64,000 nucleotides of DNA from Auricularia sp. M13 (lineage: Eukaryota; Basidiomycota; Agaricomycetes; Auriculariales; Auriculariaceae): positions 1 through 64,000 of the forward strand of contig CM073193.1 of NCBI GenBank assembly GCA_037042915.1, in the 5' to 3' direction. Positions 46,800 through 58,703 of this stretch are shown one piece after another. Position 1 is the stretch's first letter; each line of letters opens with the position of its first letter. The notes below the pieces were generated by a model that worked only from the letters and a program-made list of their open reading frames with translations, was not told the DNA's origin and searched no databases. The translations under genes were made by a program, and so were the position numbers.

Positions 46800-48600
46800 A
46801 AGCGCATCGCGCAGCCTTTGTTAGCATTCTCTATCCTTGCGTATTGCAGGGTTCGTGAGCGCCAATATCCAGTGTCACGGCGGAAGGAAAGGAGCGCCGC
46901 GGTCGGAGTTTGCACGCTCCCTTCCGCGTGCTGCCACATGAAACGTCCAAAACCTAAGTGATCTCGTGCGGCAGCAGAATGCTTCAACGCACTATTCGAA
47001 TATTTACGCGACTTGTAGGCCAGCGTTCCGGAAAATGCAGGTGCATTGTCCAACCGCCAGTGCGGGATATGCACGCTTGAGGCGTCCAGCATCCGAAAAG
47101 CAGGGCTAAATGGCGCATTGAGCACGGTCGGCGCTGACAATTGGTGCAACACGTAGAGCAGGTAGGTTGTTCAGCGCAGCTAAGTCAAGCTCGCGGCATC
47201 GCGGGTGGAACGTGGCTACCTGCAGATAGAGTGAGACATCGCGGAGACGCACTCGAGACATTGGATGGCAGACGTACAATTCTGCTTGCAATCTCGTCGG
47301 CTCGAGGGATGGCAGCGCATACAGTACAAATCCAAAGGGACGCACTGAAGAGCCGAAGATGCGAACATAACACCTGTAAGCTCGTTCTGTGTTAACTTTT
47401 AAGCGGAGTACCCTTAAAGATCTTGGAAGCAGAACAGGAAGACAGGGTACCGGGAATGCACGTATAGCCCTCGACATAGTGTGGGGCGGACAAGGCAATG
47501 ACCTGTCGAGAGAGTGGACAGATGCATTAAATCCGCCATGCACGGGCACGACGGAGGAGGGGCAAGCAGAATCATCCGATATTTCGAGTGCGGCACTTTC
47601 GACGACGTCCGCACGCTCAGAGCGGAAATGGTAGCTTCGTCGCCACGCCCCATTGCGAGACGCTACCGAAACCTCAACGCCGTCGCTACGAAGAGCAGAC
47701 AGGCGCATATTCAGCAGCGATTTGCCGTCTGCTTTGCGGCCATCAACGAGCTGCGCGCAGTTCTCCGCGTCATACTGGGACCAGCCGATATAATGAAGCT
47801 CTGGAATATATTCGAGCTCCAGCGACAGGCTCGGCACATGATCACGCCAGACAGTGTCGTAGAAAACCAGGGACTGCGCATGCTAAGCCGGCAAGATCGA
47901 GCGGATTGGTGAGGTGTTCCGTGTCGAGCTCGAGTTCCGCGAGGTGTGGAAGATGGTGCTTTGTGCGGAGCGGAGTCGGAGGCTCGCAACATCGGACCCA
48001 AGAGGTGAGAAACGAGTTTGTCAACGCAGATATTCGGCCCTCGGAGCCCGAAGCGCAGTTCAAACACATCACCTCGAGTTCACAGAGGCGCGGAGCGATG
48101 CCGGAGAAGCTATCGACCGCACCGCTGTGGAATTTTTGAAAGGTGCGTCGCCGTCACAGCAGAGAAATAGACTGCGCAGTCGCGGCGCAGGGCAGCGTTC
48201 AGGTCGTCGATAGCTTCCCGAAGCTCGCCGAGACGCAGGGAGACTACAAGCATAGGCAGCGAATCCTTGAGTAATGCGATGGATTCAGTCAGGATATCAG
48301 AATCGTCGCCAAATTTTGTGAAACCCGAAGACCCCCAGTTGAGAGACCGGCTCAGACGCAAGTTCTTGGCCGGAGCGTGCTTTACAACATCTCGGAGCAC
48401 CTGGGGCGACATATCGCCGTTGTGCGCGCAACAGAGTTACACGCGTCCGTAGATATCGAGCCCATAGTGTCAAGCTGGTGCGTAGAACTGGCACGAAACG
48501 GCTGCTGCAGATCGAACGTCGGATAGCAGCGGTAAAAGCTCGAGTATGACCACCAGAAGCTCGTTGGGGAGGGTAATACCGCGCTCAGAGGAGCGTTTCA
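46800..48600 (-). pseudogene. Decayed F-box/LRR-type gene
   Basis: Minus-strand frames hold scattered leucine-rich segments typical of the C-terminal half of mushroom F-box proteins: LRDVSLYLQVATFHPRC with RELDLAALNNLPALRV (about 47120-47230) and LPHLAELELDTEHLTNPLDL (about 47880-47950). They lie in different frames, separated by stops, and no F-box is left. A mutated copy. Confidence 0.4.
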
Positions 48601-50105
48601 TGTGTGGGTACAGGGGTATGTGCAGATCGACGGCGGCGCGACTTGCCCGTCGCGGTCGTGGTGCGGAGCGAAGAGAGGTTCGGAAAATTCCAAGTCCGCA
48701 GATGAGGCTGCAACAAGCTCAAACCTTGATATTTCCGGAATTTTGCAACTCACATAACTACAACACATATCTGTCCTTCCCTTCAGACTGTGTTATAATT
48801 CGCCATCTGACTCGAAAGGTCGTAGCATCATCGCATCTAAAAGCCGACGTCGCGCGCGCGCATCTGAGATCAGTATGTGCACAGTGCATCATCTCATCGG
48901 GACGCGTACCGCTGCAGAGTCCTGAAGACTATATCGGAGTGGCTGCTCACCATTGGCATCTTCACCGACCGCTCTCATCATCTGCTAGACCCTATGCACA
49001 CCGAAAATGCGCTAGAACTATCGATCTCGCGTTCTTTCCCACTCCGGCCGGGTCTGGCAGTGCACCGTAGAGTTCCATTTTCACTTCCTCACTAGTATCC
49101 AATATGGACGATGTTGCAGCGCGAACTTCGAACGACTGGCCGCTGGCCGGCGATCTGCAACTTGCTGTGACCTGCGTCGTAAAAGCGCGGAATGTCCCAA
49201 ACGTTGCACACCAGAAACGAATGATTCAACCCTGCATTCCGCTTCAACAGAGTCACTGAGAATGATCGAACTGCTGTGACTGCCCGGATTCTGGTACAGT
49301 CATGCTGGAATGGGGACTTGCGCATACGCATCGGAGTAATTCTCCCTGTCTCCTTGACCCAACAGCTCCGAGAGCGTTTGCGAATTGAGAAATAAACCAT
49401 CTCACTGTGGGCGATGGAGTGGGCGCTCACCAAAGTCTGCTGCAAGCTCATCTGCGATATTCGAGCATAAAACATCAGTAGTACTTCCGCACTCAGGCTC
49501 TCATTCACACTCACACGCGCGCGCCTTCATCATCCTGCTACGGATGCTCGCATAGAGACGGAGCTTCACGTCAGCACCAACCTCAAGGACGTCGGAAAGT
49601 CTAATCTCGCGCGCGGTATCCCGTCTTCGTATCCCAGGCCGTATTTAGAATACGGTGGACGTCCTGTAATATCGGTGTGGGGAGTCAGCTGGGCCGCCAA
49701 GAGAATCACACCCATTCTTGACAATACAGGCATGTGACCTAAACCACATGCCTGCTCATGTCCGCGGTCTTCAACGCTGCAGCGGGGAACGGGCTGACTG
49801 GGGAACTCGTTGTGCACAATTTCGGGTCCGAAGTAAATGACTCGCGGTGCGCTGCCCAAACAAGGATGCTTATCAGTTATAGTTGGATTCGGGAAGGGGA
49901 GTTGGCGTAGAAATACAAACGAGCGGCGAAGTAGTACAATATGTATACTTAAATGTTACGGTAGAGCCTGGATATCGGTGGCAAGGCTAAGGGAGTTGCT
50001 GATGGAGTCAGCTACGCGCGAGGGCCCTGCGAGTCAAATGCGAGTGCAGAGCAGCATCAGCGCGACGCGAGCAATCAATGGAGCGGGGGAGCCAAGCGAC
50101 GGCAA
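48601..50105. other. Gene-poor stretch with two more promoter-like modules
   Basis: CTCATCATCTGCTA at about 48973-48986 (plus), with only a weak TATA-like TATATCGG about 45 bp upstream. A variant TTCATCATCCTGCTA at about 49526-49540 (plus) lies about 60 bp after CATAAAAC (49466). No intact gene follows either. Confidence 0.35.
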
Positions 50106-50726
50106 TCATATTCTGACGGCGCGCGAGGTGGAGGTGCGCTGGTGGCGCCGCTGGCGGCGCATCTGGAGCATGATGACGGCGGTGACAAAGATGATGTCCA
50201 TGTCGAGCGCGACCAGGCCCTCGGTCGACACGCTCAGCTGCGTCTTGCCGATCGGGTACTGCGTGAGCACGGCGACGGGCAGCTTCTCGCCTTCGGGCAC
50301 GAGCTGCTCAAAGTCAGCAGGGCGCGCGCGCGTCAGCACGGACGACGCACGCGCAGGGGCCGGAACGGCACGTCGAGCCACGTGTACCGGGCGCCGTCGT
50401 GCTCAAAGGAGCGGGAGCTGCGGCGCGGCGGGTGCTGTCAGCGCGCGCGCGTCAGCCGTGCGGGCGGCGAAGACTCACTGCAGCCACCACTTGTCGCGGC
50501 GCAGGAAGGTCGACACGCGGACGCGGCGCGCGCAACCGGGCAGGTGCAGCACGTCGGGGCCAAACGCGCTCCACTCGATGCGCGCAAGCTCGTGGCCCGC
50601 GGCGGACGCGACGGTCGACGTGCGGCGGTGCAGCGCGAACGGCGTGCGCACGACGTACTGCCGCTCGGACAGCTTGGACGCGGCAGTCGTATTGAGCGGG
50701 CAGCGGTTGTCGAGCGTCAGCTCCAT
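50106..50726 (-). CDS. DUF6593 family protein, three exons, 171 aa
   Basis: Exons 50726-50479, 50417-50351 and 50306-50106 (introns 61 and 44 nt); 172 codons in frame. Family features: MELTLDNRCPLNTTAAS at the start, RTPFALHRRTSTVASA, LARIEWSAFG, a TWLDVPFRPLR segment, and a C-terminal hydrophobic stretch LDMDIIFVTAVIMLQ before a basic tail. DUF6593 proteins are small and abundant in agaricomycetes; no activity is established that I can state. A minus-strand TATATAG at about 50817-50826 is roughly 95 bp upstream of the ATG, which supports this start over the in-frame ATG at 50834. A decayed relative lies at 13.2-13.4 kb. Confidence 0.75.
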
Positions 50727-51991
50727 TGGGCGCGGGCGAGCAGGCGAGGCGTGCGGGCGGTTGGCAGAGAGACGGTTGAGCACAGGATACTTACGACGAG
50801 CGGGGCCCCTGACGATACTATATACCAATTCCAAATCCTATGGTGGAGGCTGTGGTGCGCAGAAGAGGTCTCGATCATGGCCACGCTGGAGCAGTGTGCG
50901 TCAGCGTCGGCGTGCCGAGAGCAGCCGGATGCGAGAGATTTGCAGGGCCGTCAATCCGCAGATACCCGCGGAACGCGAGCTTGCAGCGAGTTTTCTATCC
51001 GGGTTTGCAAAGGCTAGCAGTTCGAGTAAGAAACAAGCCTGAGGGATTATAGTTCAATAAAGCGCATGACGGTGCAGTTCCCGGGTCTGTGAGAGAATTT
51101 CTCAAATCCGTCAGCATGTCAGATATTTTATCGGGACTCACCAGCAGGGTGGCCCAGAGCCAGTCCAGAGGACGAAAAGAAGGACCGTCGACGGTCGAGA
51201 ATCGGGCCAGGACAAGCCTGCGCACGGGCGCCGTGCGACATCACAAACCTCCTCCGGCTCGGGCCCCGGCATCAGCGAGCAGTGAAAGCGTAAGCTGCAA
51301 ACGAGAAAGGATACCGTTCAGTAACAGTATCTAGTATGCCGCACCTATTCACAAACTGAGCGTCCGATGCACGAGGGTCTGATTTTGGGGGGAGATCAAG
51401 TAAGCACTCACCTCGGCGGCCGAGTACTCTGACATAGATAAGAACATGTTCCATAGCCATTTTCTGACTCTTTTGCGAAGAAAAATCCCCTCTGCAGTGA
51501 ACTGCGACTTGGCGGAATTCCCATTGACGTCGACCAGAGCAAGAAGCGGAAGCAATTTCAAAGCCCGCAGAACGCGTCTTTCCTCCTTCGTGCTCCAGTC
51601 CAACGCCGTCGCTCAGAATCTCGGCAGCATGCTCGCACACCGTTTCGGCCCTGGTTTCTGTTTCTCGCTAGTTGTATATGATCCAGTCGTCTCTTTTTCT
51701 TCGTTGCGCGGTGCTCGCCCGATCTTTTCCATTTTTCGCGAGTCGTATCAACAGAACTCTTATCTCGGCGGCCACTCGGCGCGCTCTGGTATTGCCTATG
51801 GCTGTCTTGGTTATGGCATATTGTGATGCACTTCTTTCAAACCCTGGTTGCTCGACGGTGACTTGCGTAATCCACTGTTCTCAGGGGCTCCGGCTAGCTC
51901 AAGTGCGCTCTGGTCTGGACAAAACAGACATCTGCTTCAATTACCGCATCTTCATATCTATCCCGACTAGTTCATGCCCCATATATCCCGT
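50727..51991. other. Intergenic, no firm gene
   Basis: A minus-strand frame at 51349-51603 (WSTKEERRVLRALKLLPLLA) faintly recalls the start of major-facilitator permeases, but no membrane domains follow. Nothing is called. Confidence 0.35.
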
Positions 51992-54027
51992 CTACGCGGC
52001 CTCGAACTCCACGATCGCCGTATCACCGCCATCCCAGACCTTGACGAACTTGAGGTCGGCCTGCTCGCTGAGTCCAATCACCAAAACGCCTCTTTATACT
52101 GCTTTATAACGACTCACGCGATGGCTACGAACTCGTCTAGGAAGCGCTCGCGGCTGTTGAGCGTTGATAACATCAAGAGGTCCTGGTTGTATTTCCGCTG
52201 CGCGCCGACGCCGTAGTTGGCGAGCAGCGGAAATGGTGCCTGAAGCGTGTGAATGGTCAGCGCAGTATCACTTCATCGGGGATTCGTGGTGTCTTCACCT
52301 GATTATGGCTTTCGAGTTGCCCCGCCGCCGCGTGCGTCAGGACGATCTCATCTAAAGATACTCTCATTACACCCCATTCCATTCAAATCGCGCTGGCATA
52401 CGCACGTATTAAGACCTTGGTATGCTCCTTCGTCATGGCCTTGCGCACGTTGCGCAGGATTGTGACGCAGTCGTCGTCGGGCCAGTCGTGCCTTCAGATG
52501 GCACAGTCAGTCTGCATCCGCGTGATCGACTTGCAATGCTGAACTCACATAATATGCTTCAGCTGGTGAGTCGTGCGGGGTTTAGTGAGCTTTCCATTAC
52601 CCGCGTATGGGCTGACGTACGTAGTAGAAGTCGCATCCAGCGACTGGCGGCTCCACAAAGAAATCTGTGACGACAAGTTGCACTCGGTTCGCGGTGAGCA
52701 GCTCCGGCGCTTGTTGTTCCCAAAACTGAAGGATCAAATTAGATACCCAACGCCACTGATGATATGTAGGCTAACGACTACGTACGATCTGCGCTTGCGC
52801 GACAACGCTCGGCAAGTCCTGGACGACTGCCTGAATATGCGGCTGCGCCCTAACCAGCGCAAGCATCATGTGGCCTGTGCTGCCTCCGAGGTCGCAGACT
52901 GTTATATCCCGCGGAGTCGCTGCCCACGGGTATACTATTGCCAGATGGTGAGCAGGTTTCAGTTCACAACTGACGCAGGCGACGAACTGACATTCCGTAA
53001 TTATTCGAGAGCCGCCGTTCACTTCTGTCCAGCCTTGCATGGCTATTGGGAATCTCTGGAGCGATACTGAACGGTCTTGCCGATGAAGACGTGATACCAC
53101 TTACCGGGCCTCGGATTGGCTAAGAACCGTCGACTGTGAGTCCATGGTGAATAATGGAAGGCCCTGACTCACGTCGTTCTCGAGAAACTCGAATAGGGGA
53201 GCTCCATGGGCGCGCACGAATGCGCATCTCTCCTTGTCGTTGGACAGCGCCCATTCAGGATCAACCAGCACGTCGGATAGACTTCCAAACCCCATGCACA
53301 ACTCATCCGCGCTGAGGATCGGTCAGCTACATCCGATTTACCGTAACTCTCAGCTTACAGGCTGCCGATTATCCCGCTGATCGTGTCTTCTGGCAGGAGG
53401 CATACGCTGAGCTTGTTATTGGCGTAGACATCTTGGCTAACTGAACCGCTGCTTAGACCGTCCCGGCTGCCTGCCAGGCGACGACATGCGCACCTTCGCG
53501 GAAACAGTGCTTGATGGCGAGGTTGCGCAGCACGCGGCCGAGCTTTGCCGCGTCCATCGCGGCCAACGCAGCGAGCTCCGCTATATGCTTGGGACCGCTA
53601 CGGAGATGCTCAGCGGTGTGTGCGGTCAGCGCAACCCGCAGGCACGCCGGATCGACCATCTGCAAAAGCATGCTCATTCCTCAAATCCATTGTGTATCTT
53701 CGAATGACGGCACGCACCCCGAATGCACGCTGCACAACTCCTCCCCGTAAGCGCGCTTTGCAGGATGAGCGCAACCCGACGTACGTTCACCATAGTATGC
53801 CCAGCCGGCGCGACGCTCGCGCACAGCTGCGCGCACGCGCTCTCGAGGATGCACACCGCGTCGCGGATAGCGCGGCCGTCGAGCGTTTGCGAGGGATCGG
53901 TGCTGTCTAGGCTGGGCACCGAGCGGCCCGCCGCAGTGTACTCCGCAATGATCGTGTGGACACTTTCAGTGATGAGAGCGACGAGGTCGAGCAGGGGTGC
54001 GTGAGCCTGTGGAACGGGGTGAGTCAT
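51992..54027 (-). CDS. COMT-type SAM-dependent O-methyltransferase, copy A, 13 exons, 437 aa
   Basis: Minus-strand exons: 54027-53785, 53659-53494, 53440-53359, 53311-53173, 53119-53105 (15 nt), 53055-52992, 52934-52796, 52735-52621, 52562-52549 (14 nt), 52491-52406, 52351-52299, 52239-52118, 52067-51992; 438 codons, no internal stop. The N-terminal half (ACLRVALTAHTAEHL...LGRVLRNLAIKHCFRE) is the winged-helix dimerisation domain of the plant-COMT-like family. The SAM motif is CDLGGSTGH (near residue 250) and the likely catalytic base is His327 in HDWPDDD. The end DGGDTAIVEFEA is typical. It would transfer a methyl group to a hydroxyl of an aromatic or similar small molecule in the cytosol; substrate unknown. 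It matches copy B exon for exon, except for an extra intron (52736-52795). Confidence 0.85.
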
Positions 54028-54738
54028 CTTTCGGGGATGGTGCTAAATGCAGGACCTACGCGTAGCACAAAATTGTCGGACGACGGCCGCGGCAGTCTCA
54101 GTGCTCCGGCTACATGTGATCATCTTCCTAATGAAGGTGAATGATTGTGTCACTTAACAGTGCGAGCATCTCGCCGATCCAATTGATAATTCAGAGTTGG
54201 GTGCGACTAACGTTGTTGACGCCACAGACCGTTTCGGCGAACATTGTGGACCTGTGGACCAGAGTATTCGCTTCACTTGGACGAAATAGAATACGAAGCT
54301 CACGTGACTCTGTGGCGGTAAGTAATTGCCCGCGGTCCCGCGACGCTTGCTATGCCTACATTCTTCAGGACCCGGAGCCCAGGAAGCTTAAAAGCCCTGA
54401 TGCAGCGAAGCCCAGTCCGTTCCCCCTTGCCCCGTCATGCCAATCGCCTCCTGGCTGGGTCCCGGCAACTGCCTAGTTTTCGTTGTCGCTGGTCTGAGCA
54501 TGTGGTCTCTGATCTGCGCCAACCAGCAGCTTGGGCTTTGCGCCGAGAAGAATAACGCTTCAACCATTATCGGCGCGGTAGCAATCGCAATTGGAGCCGT
54601 GTTCGTGCTGCAAATGGAACCATCCATGGTTTAATTCTGAGACATTCCGCAGGGGCACCGTCTGGGAGAAGAACACCGTCGGGGACCGGTCCTGGGGAAG
54701 TCTTTACGATTCATCGTCAGTGAAAGAGGAAATGCAGG
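54028..54738. other. Region upstream of the membrane-protein gene
   Basis: Contains a frame at 54437-54634 with two hydrophobic segments (CLVFVVAGLSMWSLI and IIGAVAIAIGAVFVL) that could be 5' exons of the next gene, but I found no acceptable intron to join them. A divergent promoter for copy A is also expected here. Confidence 0.35.
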
Positions 54739-55606
54739 ATGTATCCATCTGACGTTGCTCCCAGGTTTAGCGGACTGCAGGGCGCACGGCAGGCTCAACG
54801 AATGGCCTGGGCGAACTCCCGACTTCGAGTCGCATTTGCGATCGTCTCTATCCTGCTGCCGTTACTGCGCTTTGCGCTCCAGTTTATTACGCCCTTCGTC
54901 AGTGCCACGCCGCTTCCATGCTTCTACTTCGCATTCGCATGCTCGGAAGCTAGTACCGTGATACAACAGCGGGATTCCATGCGGAAGGTGCAGTACGAGA
55001 CGGTGTACAGGCGTTCGTTTGCCCAATAACTGATGTGGGTAGCAGTGCCTATTGTTATTATTGCTTATGATCACTGGAATCGAGCTTGCGCTTTATCTTC
55101 AAGTAATTGCGTTAGGCGCAGTCATCTTGGGTGGCATGTTTTCTGTCGGTGCAATTGCAGGATTCGCTATCTCGCTTATTGGCAGCAGAAGAAACAACCC
55201 GTCTCCGCGCGCGCATCCGCCTTTCAAGTCATCCATCGCTGGCTTCGTTGCTATTATACTGCTGCAAAGCATTAATGACGTGCTTCTCGCGCTGTGTTGC
55301 CCCGCTCTATTCGTTCTCATATTTTTCTGGCTCCGCGTCAGCTCGCCGTCAGCTGGGCCCTACGCCATTATCCGCCCTCTCTGCTTCACGACACTTACTG
55401 TTGCGGCAACAGTAGTGATCGTTCTATTCGGAACTTTCGTCGTGATATATGGGATAGATCTTGGAGCCTGTCTCCTGGCATTGATATATTGGTTTCGGAA
55501 CCCACCTTGGAGATGTGAACCTCTGCCTCTCCCGGAGTCTCGTGCGAGTCTTCCCACCCTTACCACAGGTGAGAAAACACATTCCTCCCTCGAGAAACGT
55601 ATCTGA
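54739..55606 (+). CDS. Multi-span membrane protein, family not recognised
   Basis: Two exons are supported, 54739-55002 and 55043-55606, joined by a 40-nt intron (GTGTAC...GGGTAG, CTGAT branch) in phase 0; 275 aa. At least five strongly hydrophobic segments are visible: FAIVSILLPLLRFALQFI, LYLQVIALGAVILGGMF, AIAGFAISLIG, VAIILLQSINDVLLALCC with PALFVLIFFWL, and VVIVLFGTFVVIYGIDLGA. The C-terminus is a hydrophilic tail. More 5' exons are possible (see 54437-54634), so the start is provisional. It lies between methyltransferase A and the subtilase on the opposite strand. No function is assigned. Confidence 0.5.
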
Positions 55607-55959
55607 AACTTGTTCACAAGTCTCTCCCCCGTTAAATTCCATTCAAATGGATACCGTTGCAGCCAGACGACGTGCCACAATTTAGCGAGAATCGCAGCCG
55701 TCTCATCAAGATTGTAGCGAATATCAGCTCGAGGCTGGTCAAGAATGACAGCTCGCGCATAAATACAAAGGTTCGGCATGACGTAGTAATAATGTCCAGT
55801 GCGCGGGCAGAAAGTCGACGTGTTCGTGGTGGAATAAAGATCGTGAGCGAGTCTCAACGCATAAATTAGACCCAAAAGATACCAATAATTCACCGGGAAC
55901 CCAATGTCGATGCGGGCAGGGAGAAAAACCCCCCATTCGGAGGAGGAACCGACCCAGGC

Positions 55960-58703
55960 TCATTTCCCAACGTAGCCAAACGGCGGGCTCAGCCAAACCT
56001 CGTAGTCCGCCTCCTGCGCCGGGTCACCCCCAACCTTTAGCGCGCGCAGCAGCGCACGATACTGGCCATGCGGCACGGGCTTTCCGTCCGCGAAGACGAC
56101 CGGAACGACGGCCTGGTACATGCGCACGTTATTGAGGTCGTTGCGCGAGATATAGTCGTGCTCGAACAGCGTGCCCAGGATCGGCACCTTGCTGAACGAC
56201 TCGCCGCCCGCAACGAGGCTGCTCTTTGCGCCGCTGGGCGAGTCGGGGCGCCACCATGATATCGGAGCAGCAAGGCCGCGGGTGTAGAGAGAGCGCTTGG
56301 GCAGCTTGATGTCCGGCTTGACGAGGTCGACGCGTAGCGCGGCGGTGCCGAACGCAAGCCGCGTCGTGAGCATGGGGAAGTCGCTCCCCTCCCACGTGTA
56401 GTTCCGCGCGCCGGTCTGTACCTGCCCCAGGCCTGCCATCAACACTGGCGTCGGCGCGCCGAGAACATCGGGCGTGGTATCCAGGACATGGATGTCCTTG
56501 AGCGACGTCGCCGCGCCCATGTACGCTACACGGAGCGTCTCCTTGCTGTCGGACGCAACCTCGATGAAGCCAGAGACAATCGGCAGCAGCTTCGCATTGG
56601 CGTTCGTCGGCGGGCTGATGGCGACGGCGACGGGGACCGTCTTGCCCGGTTGGACGGTGATCTTCGTCTGGGCGATATGGACGCTTACAGTGACCTTGTT
56701 GTCCTGCGGCACGGGGTACTGCGCGACCTGCACGGTGCCGGAGATCAGCGTGTTCGCCGTGCCGGCAGGGACGTGCTTGAGCGTGTACGTTCGCGCAGCC
56801 TTGTCGTTGTTCGTGACGAAGACGGTGTGCCACGTCTTCCAGTGCGAGGTGTCGTTAAGCAGCAGCTCGCCGGGCGCTACCACCGTCTTGTAGTTGATCG
56901 CGGCGTAGGCGTTGATTATCCCCGCACCCTGCTGCGTCAGCGTGTGCGGCGGCGAGTTCTTGGCCTTGGTCTGCGGGATCCAAGTAGACGTCGTCTCGAG
57001 CAGGTCGCGCATGCGCCTATAGGCGCCTTTGCCTTTGGCGTTCATGATAAGCGCTGCAACGCCACTAATCATCAACACATTCAGCAAAAAATTGGGCGCA
57101 AAGATGATAAGGGAAGGACGGACGTACGCAACATGCGGAGTAGACATACTAGTCCCCGAGAGCAGCTGATACGCGCCCATCTTGACAGGCCACAGGCTCA
57201 GAATGCCTCCCCCTGGCGCGCTGACGGCGGGCTTGAAGAACATATCGTAGCTGGGACCGTAGCTCGTGAAGTTGGACACCAAGCCGCCCTCCTCGATGTC
57301 AGGGACGTTGACCGAGCCGACAGCGATGACGTTAATCCCGCCGGCCGGGCTCTCCACCGTCCACGCGCCGGTGTCGTCGCCGCCGTTGCCAACGCTGACG
57401 GTCACGACGCGCCCGTGCTCCGCGACGCGGCTCGCAATGACGCTCGTCGTACTCTCGCTCCAGCCGTCCCTGCTGCCAATACTCAGCGTGAGCACGTCGC
57501 AACCGTCGCTGAACGCGCGCAGGAGCGCCGCGACAGTGATGTCGTCGTCCACCCCCGAGTTGCAGCCGAACACGCGGTAGGCGTACAGCGAGGCTTCGTA
57601 GGCGACGCCCACGACGCCGTGGTCGTTGCCTGGGTTCGCGCCAATGATGCCTGCGACGTGCGTGCCATGTCCAGCACACTGGTCGAGGGGGTCGTCGTCC
57701 GGCTGCGGGTCGAGCGGGTAGTCATCGCCGACGAAGTCGTGCCCGCCGGCAACTTTGTGACCGGGTCCGAACTTGCCACCGAGTGCGGGGTGTGTATAAT
57801 CGATGCCTGCCCGCCCAGTAAGCAGGTGAGTACTCAATCGAGTTCACCTCTCGAGAGACGCACCGGTGTCAATACTGTATGGACAGTGAATTGAGAAAAG
57901 GAGAAAAGGATGGATCAGCAAAAGTTGCGCGCGCGCGTCAATCAGGCATGCACGTACATTCCAATCTTGATGCCTTTGCCCTTGTTTCCGGAGGCGTGGA
58001 CCTTGTCAACGCCCTTAACCAAAGATAAGAGCACTGATAAATTTACGAATAATGAAGCAGGCGTACGGTCATCGCGATCGGCGCGTAGGTCTTGGGGTTC
58101 GCCTGCGCGTTCGCCTTTGCCACCGGCGCCTGGGATCGAATCCTAGGACCTTATGAACATCATTATTCGCGCATCCAATAGGCATGGTACGTACCTGGGG
58201 GCCTCGAGGACTCTGACAGGGCGAACGGCCTTGACGCCAGCGATGCTGCGCAGCTTCGCGATATCATCTGTGGACTACAGCCAGAGTCAGTGGACTCAAA
58301 CGCGGGCGACTGCGCCATGCGTACCTTCAGAGTGAGTGAAGCGCCAGTGAAGACTGGCGAGTCGAAGATGCGCTTCTTTGACCAGGCGTCGGACGAGAAG
58401 CGCTTGTCCAGCTCGGCGAAGAAGCGCGCGTGCACCTGGAGACTGTCAGATACCGTAGACCAGAGGAAGGCGCAGAGGAGCGCACATCGTCGCGTTTACC
58501 GAGCAGAGAGGACGTGGAGGTCAGCTCGACGATTACTTTGCCCTCGACGTAGTTGGGAAAATTTGCTTTTCTGGCGCGTTCGGTGAGCAAGGCAACCTTG
58601 CAGAGCAGATGCCAGCGACGTACCGTTCAAATGTGACATTGGATGGTGCAGCAAGCGCTGAGGAAATACCCGCAAGCGCGAGGGCAAAAGAGAAGGCCTT
58701 CAT
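55960..58703 (-). CDS. Secreted subtilisin-like serine protease (S8), nine exons, 760 aa
   Basis: Minus-strand exons: 58703-58624, 58570-58486, 58435-58325, 58274-58195, 58142-58067, 58013-57958, 57874-57864 (11 nt), 57806-57128, 57064-55960; 761 codons in frame. A signal peptide (MKAFSFALALAGISSALA) and an I9-like propeptide (VEGKVIVEL...) precede the catalytic domain. The triad is Asp165 (IIDTGIDYTHP), His213 (GHGTHVAG) and Ser386 (GTSMSTPHVAG), with oxyanion Asn307 (SVGNGG). The Vpr-type relatives usually carry a PA insert near VSNFTSYGP; here the gap is only a few residues, so PA is missing. The C-terminal ~350 residues resemble the Fn3-like domain of this subfamily. Likely an extracellular endopeptidase. 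Intron 8 is 63 nt without a stop, so retention keeps the frame. Confidence 0.85.

Noticed and set aside
49837-51042. A 401-codon plus-strand frame
   Set aside because: Antisense to the DUF6593 gene for much of its length; Ser/Arg-rich composition without a recognisable fold.
51349-51603. Possible major-facilitator transporter fragment
   Set aside because: Resemblance limited to about 20 residues; no transmembrane segments follow on the strand.
56488-57894. A 468-codon plus-strand frame opposite the subtilase
   Set aside because: Antisense shadow of a GC-rich gene; arginine/valine-rich with no domain, while the minus strand encodes a complete S8 enzyme.
58125-58145. tRNA B-box-like GGATCGAATCC (plus strand)
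   Set aside because: Falls at an exon/intron border of the subtilase gene; no matching A box.
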